64,000 bases of DNA from positions 3,526,001 to 3,590,000 of the forward strand of contig NZ_CP008852.1 in NCBI RefSeq assembly GCF_000725345.1, given 5' to 3'. Below the pieces are notes generated by a model. That model worked only from the letters and a program-made list of their open reading frames with translations, ran no database searches and was not told the origin of the DNA. Origin of the DNA: Pelosinus sp. UFO1 (lineage in GTDB: Bacteria > Bacillota > Negativicutes > DSM-13327). Positions 60,803 to 64,000 of this stretch are shown in pieces. Positions within the stretch are counted from its first letter, which is position 1, and each line of letters begins with the position of its first letter. Position numbers and translations under genes: made by a program.

Positions 60803-61003
60803 TTATCAAAGCCTCCATCACTACTATTCATCCGTGCACGTGATGGTTATATTACACCACACAAACTGCTATAAAAAAAGTGCCAGATTCCATTGAATGA
60901 AAGAGGCCAGTTTCGGAAAGAATCACAATAACCGTCCCACTGCTTTTATCTAATTGCCCACCACTACTGCCAATGTAATAAATTCCCTTTACTCCAGAAC
61001 GCA

Positions 61004-61579
61004 TCAGCACCAAAATTCTACATAGCCATCATATATGTCATAAATGGCTCCGATGATTTTAAGACAATCAGTTAACATGGCTGTCCGGATAAGACGGGAT
61101 GCTTTGAGCCTACATATATTCAAATCAACGTTCTCTTTGATGGCATTATCCAGTAAATCGCCTTGTTGCGTTTTCGCTTTTTCCACGGCAGGTTTTATTG
61201 CCTCGATAATCAATGCGATGTGACCGGGCTCATCGGAATCTTCCACTGCTGCTTTAACCGCTCCGCAGTCCTCATGTCCCAACACCACGATCAAATTTAC
61301 GCCAAGATGTTCAATAGCATACTCTACACTCCCGAGAGCAATATCGTCAACCACTTCGCCTGCCGTCCTCACAACAAACAAATCACCAAGTCCTTGGTCA
61401 AACACAATCTCTGGAGGTACGCGTGAGTCAGAGCAGCAAACGACCACGGCAAAGGGGTACTGCCCTTCTTCCGCCAGTTCCTCTCTTCTCTCTACTCCCA
61501 CATCAATTACCGCGAAATTCTCTGTTACATACCGTTCGTTCCCGCCAATCAGTCTTCTCAGGGCGTATTCTGCATTCAT
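61004..61579 (-). CDS. Beta-class carbonic anhydrase
   Basis: 191 residues. Zinc ligands Cys in VVCCSDSRVPPEIVFDQGLG (with the Asp-Arg dyad) and His/Cys in VLGHEDCGAV. RTAGEVVDDIALGSVEYAIE is conserved. It hydrates CO2 to bicarbonate. Weak ribosome binding site; GTG 61582 immediately before ATG 61579 is the other possible start. The gap 60803-61003 contains only a degenerate AACCGTCCCACTGCTTTT repeat half at about 60930. Confidence 0.9.
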   Translation of the reverse strand: MNAEYALRRLIGGNERYVTENFAVIDVGVERREELAEEGQYPFAVVVCCSDSRVPPEIVFDQGLGDLFVVRTAGEVVDDIALGSVEYAIEHLGVNLIVVLGHEDCGAVKAAVEDSDEPGHIALIIEAIKPAVEKAKTQQGDLLDNAIKENVDLNICRLKASRLIRTAMLTDCLKIIGAIYDIYDGYVEFWC

Positions 61580-61966
61580 CACTCACATACCCATGGAGCT
61601 GCAAAGCAGCTGTCTTAGCAAAAAAGACACACCGGACATTACATGACTCCTCCTCTCCACATTAGACGACGAATACCAGCACCCGACAGTGTTTACATAT
61701 ATCGTTTACTACATAATATGACACTGTTTTAAGACGGGTTACCTCGAAGTCTAAAAAAATCCCTACTATTAAGCTGAATAGTAAGGCATTCTCATTTCAA
61801 TGGAATCGAAATTAAGTAGATAAAGGAAGAAACAAGCATTCCGCGAAGAAATTAGTAAAATTTCAAAAAACTTTAATCATTAATTGATAATGAGGACTAA
61901 TATGAGAGTTACGTGACAACAAATAAAGAGCTTCTCATGCCATACGGCTATGAGAAGCTCCTTAAA

Positions 61967-62090
61967 ATGTCAAGGGGACAGGTCCTTTGACACTTGCACC
62001 TTTCTTACCATTTCACGGTTTAGTTCCAATGTCTCCGCAATCCCTCTTAGGGACAAGTTGGATTTTTCCATCAGAAGCTTTATCAGTATG
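61967..62090 (-). repeat. Type-B repeat with RAYT-B C-terminal remnant
   Basis: On the minus strand: LIKLLMEKSNLSLRGIAETL, ELNREMVRKVQVSKDLSP and a TGA inside the palindrome. The 61583-61966 part of the gap shows no gene. Confidence 0.8.
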
Positions 62091-62107
62091 GTAATTTTTA
62101 TAGTATA

Positions 62108-62791
62108 TCATAAAATATTATTTGAAATTTCCTCAAATCTTTCATCAGTTATACCAAGTTTTTTCTTAAATCTTTCATCTTCCATTCTTGCCATAATTAT
62201 CTTGCTGGGAGATATTTCCTTGATAATATTTTTTATCTTCTGAATTGATTCGTCATCATCGTTATAGCCCTTAATGATAGTAACTTCAAATATAAACTTC
62301 CCTTTATATTGTTTATTAAAGGAAACCATATTTGAAATGTATTCTACTAACGTATACCCTTTAATCGGTCTTTGGAATTTTTGAAAATCTTCTTCTGTTA
62401 TTACTTTTATCTCTCCAACAACCTCATCACATTTATTAGCAATTTTTATATATTCATCTCTTCCTAGTAAATATCCATTAGAAAGCAGCCTTACAGGTAA
62501 GCCTTTGCCTTTGATAAAGTCAACAATATCACCAATTTTATCATTTATTAAGGCTTCTCCTTTTGAGTTAATAAAGATTAATTCTGCTTTTGTATTTTCT
62601 ATCATGCGTTCTAGTTCAATCAATGAACTATCCATTTTACCAAATGACTTTTGGGTATCTACCTTATTTTGCGACCTTCCAATAGGACAAAATATGCAGT
62701 CAAAGTTACAATACTTTTCTAGAAGTATATTAACTTCCAGTACCCTTCTTCCATCTTCAATATAAATATCTTTATAACTGAAACCACCCAT
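62108..62791 (-). CDS. Radical SAM protein under a ykkC-type riboswitch
   Basis: 227 residues. CNFDCIFCPIGRSQ near residue 33 is CxxxCxxC. ELIFINSKGEALINDKIGDI and VRLLSNGYLLGRDEYI follow, as in small radical SAM enzymes without extra Fe-S domains. AGGAGG lies 8 bases before ATG 62791 (GTG one codon earlier). The riboswitch and terminator sit in its 5' leader, so expression depends on the ligand. The chemistry is unknown. Confidence 0.85.
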   Translation of the reverse strand: MGGFSYKDIYIEDGRRVLEVNILLEKYCNFDCIFCPIGRSQNKVDTQKSFGKMDSSLIELERMIENTKAELIFINSKGEALINDKIGDIVDFIKGKGLPVRLLSNGYLLGRDEYIKIANKCDEVVGEIKVITEEDFQKFQRPIKGYTLVEYISNMVSFNKQYKGKFIFEVTIIKGYNDDDESIQKIKNIIKEISPSKIIMARMEDERFKKKLGITDERFEEISNNIL

Positions 62792-62814
62792 CACCTTATC
62801 CTCCTCAAGAATAA

Positions 62815-62858
62815 AATAAAAAAAAGCCCAAAAGATATTATTAAATATCTCCCAGGCT
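62815..62858 (-). terminator. Riboswitch expression-platform terminator
   Basis: AGCCTGGGAGATATT/AATATCTTTTGGGCTTTTTTT on the minus strand. The left arm overlaps the conserved 3' end of the aptamer, so ligand binding should prevent the terminator: an ON switch. Confidence 0.8.
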
Positions 62859-62933
62859 TTTATCCTTCCGTGTACACAGTTAACTGTGTGTTTTCTCTCG
62901 GACCTGCCAGTTACAAACTGCGGAACCCTAGAA
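62843..62933 (-). promoter_or_regulatory. ykkC-family riboswitch (guanidine-I-like)
   Basis: On the minus strand: CTAGGGTTCCG, then CTGGCAGGTCCGAGAGAAAA, ACACGGAAGGATAAAAGCC and GGGAGA, the conserved blocks of the ykkC class in the right order. Subtype 1 binds guanidine; subtype 2 variants bind ppGpp, PRPP or nucleotides. The extra bases in CTGGCAGGTCC leave the subtype open. Confidence 0.85.
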
Positions 62934-63014
62934 AACTTAAATATATAATTAAATTACGATTTACAAATCTAAAATCGCAACTCAATTCTAGCATAACGTT
63001 AAGATTAAATCAAC

Positions 63015-63085
63015 CAGAATCAAGGGGGCGGTTCCTTTGAGTCATGCATGACAGGAGTTCGACAATCATGAGCAAGGCGGTATTT
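63015..63085. repeat. Type-A core joined to type-H element
   Basis: AATCAAGGGGGCGGTTCCTTTGAGTC then ATGCATGACAGGAGTTCGAC, as at 1863. Confidence 0.7.
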
Positions 63086-63089
63086 TTTT

Positions 63090-63131
63090 TGTGGATAAAA
63101 TTGTGAATAACTTGTGGATTGGTGTGGATAA
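63090..63131. promoter_or_regulatory. DnaA-box cluster
   Basis: TGTGGATAA at 63090 and 63123 (perfect complements of TTATCCACA), TGTGAATAA at 63102 and TGTGGATTG at 63113: four boxes 10-12 bases apart in one orientation. TATAAT at 63140 follows. Confidence 0.7.
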
Positions 63132-63161
63132 GTCCATTTTATAATAGTTGAGAAGCATATA

Positions 63162-63203
63162 AAACGAAAAAACTCCCTAAGCAATTAAGCTAGGGAGTTT
63201 TTA
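63162..63203. terminator. Bidirectional hairpin
   Basis: AAAAACTCCCTAAGC...GCTAGGGAGTTTTT between the DnaA boxes and the spo0E-like gene; terminator or attenuator. Confidence 0.65.
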
Positions 63204-63274
63204 TTTACCAGCATTTACACGCCATAACTTTCTTCCTTCGCGGCAAGCTAGAATAAACGCGAAGGAGAATAAAA

Positions 63275-63445
63275 ATGTCTGATTTAACTAGCTTGCAGGA
63301 AATGATTGAGAAGCTACGCACTGAACTATACAAGATATCGCAAGAGAAACTATTAACCGATCCGGAGGTTGTCAGGGCAAGTCAGATGCTTGATGTGTTG
63401 TTAGTGGAATATCAGAAGTTGTTGAGAGATAAAAGTGATAAATAA
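63275..63445 (+). CDS. Spo0E-like aspartyl-phosphate phosphatase
   Basis: 56 residues: LQEMIEKLRTELYKISQEKL then the family signature VRASQMLDVLLVEYQKLL (SQxLDxLLxxY). Such proteins dephosphorylate Spo0A~P and restrain sporulation. AAGGAG lies before ATG 63275. AAAGTCCT...AGGACTTT at 63446-63474 is its terminator. Too short for most gene finders. Confidence 0.85.
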   Translation: MSDLTSLQEMIEKLRTELYKISQEKLLTDPEVVRASQMLDVLLVEYQKLLRDKSDK

Positions 63446-63475
63446 AAAGTCCTCCCCTTTCAGTAAAGGACTTTA
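63446..63475 (+). terminator. Terminator hairpin of the spo0E-like gene
   Basis: AAAGTCCT-CCCCTTTCAGTA-AAGGACTTT. Confidence 0.6.
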
Positions 63476-63476
63476 A

Positions 63477-63575
63477 CTATTCCTTTAATAATTCGTTTAT
63501 TTTGTATAAATATAATAGTAACCCTATAGCCAGTATTATATGAAACATGTTAGATAGCCAATGTCCAAAAAACAT
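63477..63575 (-). CDS. Small membrane peptide (32 residues)
   Basis: MFFGHWLSNMFHIILAIGLL followed by LYLYKINELLKE: one membrane helix and a charged end. AAGGAG lies 8 bases before ATG 63575. It is convergent with the spo0E-like gene, sharing the hairpin between them. Function unknown. Confidence 0.5.
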   Translation of the reverse strand: MFFGHWLSNMFHIILAIGLLLYLYKINELLKE

Positions 63576-63724
63576 AGTATCATCTCCTTGCTAAATACGA
63601 TAACGTACGGGAATCTATATAAAATATCGACATAGTCGTGAAGCTGTGTATAGGCGGAATTATTAACCGCTATATCGATCTGTTATTTCATATTATAGAC
63701 AAAACATATGACAAGGATATGACA

Positions 63725-63765
63725 AAATAAAAAACCGCCTCACCCGAAGGCAAGACGGCTAAACA
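63725..63765 (-). terminator. Intrinsic terminator-like hairpin
   Basis: AGCCGTCTTGCCTTCGGGTG AGGCGGTTTTTT on the minus strand. It marks the end of a gene lying beyond, or a transcript from, the repeat region at 63800 onwards. 63576-63724 shows nothing else. Confidence 0.55.
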
Positions 63766-63810
63766 TAAATTTATTGTGGCAACCGATTAAACATGCTTAC
63801 CAAAAAAATC

Positions 63811-63969
63811 ATGTCAAGGGGACAGGTCCTTTGACACTTGGACGGAGACGCAGGGACGGTGGTTGTGTCTTATTAACTAAATCCTTTTATTTGCTCCAGT
63901 TACCCTAATTATCGTATAAACTAACCTTCTTAGCATACGGCAAGACACTACCACCGTCCCCGTGTCTTA
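63811..63969. repeat. Type-B palindrome and type-F inverted pair, copy 2
   Basis: TGTCAAGGGGACAGGTCCTTTGACA then, at 63845-63969, GAGACGCAGGGACGGTGG ... AAGACACTACCACCGTCCCC, a 125-bp copy of 24860-24984. Confidence 0.85.
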
Positions 63970-64000
63970 TCATTTGGGTAGTTACACAAAAGCGCTTCGT

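Noticed and set aside
63090-63131. Chromosomal origin oriC
   Set aside because: Four DnaA boxes are present but no dnaA/dnaN, AT-rich unwinding element or larger box array.
651-63969. CRISPR array
   Set aside because: The repeats are dispersed, of several types and not regularly spaced; no cas genes.

Overview
The window looks like chromosomal DNA of an anaerobic, endospore-forming Firmicute, most plausibly of the Sporomusaceae/Negativicutes or Peptococcaceae type. The signs are a Spo0E-like phosphatase, a SpoVB-type flippase, a CotA-like multicopper oxidase, the siroheme decarboxylase pair ahbA/ahbB (alternative haem or haem d1 route), several old-yellow-enzyme and FMN-reductase genes, a ykkC-family riboswitch, strong AGGAGG ribosome binding sites and frequent TTG/GTG starts. 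The genus is inference only. No rRNA, tRNA, CRISPR array or complete insertion sequence was seen.

Layout. 1-12.4 kb: two CBO0543-type membrane genes (one duplicated exactly over 616 bp), a clostripain-family peptidase, a DUF3494/DUF11 repeat protein, a Yip1-like protein and a HAD phosphatase, in long stretches packed with short palindromic repeats. 12.5-16.4 kb: a LysR regulator divergent from pta, a D-2-hydroxyacid dehydrogenase and an EamA exporter. 16.7-26.5 kb: an ArsB/SLC13-type permease, a DMT exporter, a cupin, a truncated RAYT transposase, an EEP-family enzyme without a clean start, an AraC-type regulator plus SEC-C methionine aminopeptidase, a DUF1904 protein, a methyltransferase and a CD3324-like regulator. 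27-36 kb: HflX with an N-terminal JAMM-like domain; a TetR/radical SAM/2-enoate-reductase-like cluster; a multicopper oxidase. 36.7-42.2 kb: a complete oligopeptide ABC transporter operon. 42.8-53.6 kb: an ECF S component, SpoVB, a Crp-SDR pair, flavodoxin-like reductases and an OYE-epimerase pair. 53.7-64 kb: a TetR-controlled hydrolase pair with twin operators, an SDR-AraC pair, ahbA-ahbB, a DJ-1/ferredoxin fusion, a carbonic anhydrase, a riboswitch-controlled radical SAM gene and a DnaA-box cluster near a spo0E-like gene.

The dominant unexplained structure is a network of REP/BIME-like palindromes. A common core (GGGGAC-R-GGTTCT or GGGGACAGGTCC) is flanked by interchangeable complementary arms (ACTCAA/TTGAGT, TGTCAA/TTGACA, GAAGCA/TGCTTC, AAGACG/TGTCTT, TGACAG/CTGTCA). 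About fifty copies are spread over nearly every intergenic gap. Two arm families can be tied to RAYT (REP-associated tyrosine transposase) genes. One family sits 4 nt after the stop of the only large RAYT remnant, whose HUH motif is itself cut by another repeat. The other is joined to fragments of a second RAYT's C-terminal helix-turn-helix, with that gene's stop codon inside the palindrome. Many broken genes end at or near these palindromes (IS256, serine recombinase, DUF362, zinc ribbon, an unknown gene). In a few living genes the palindrome supplies a stop codon or lies at the start codon.
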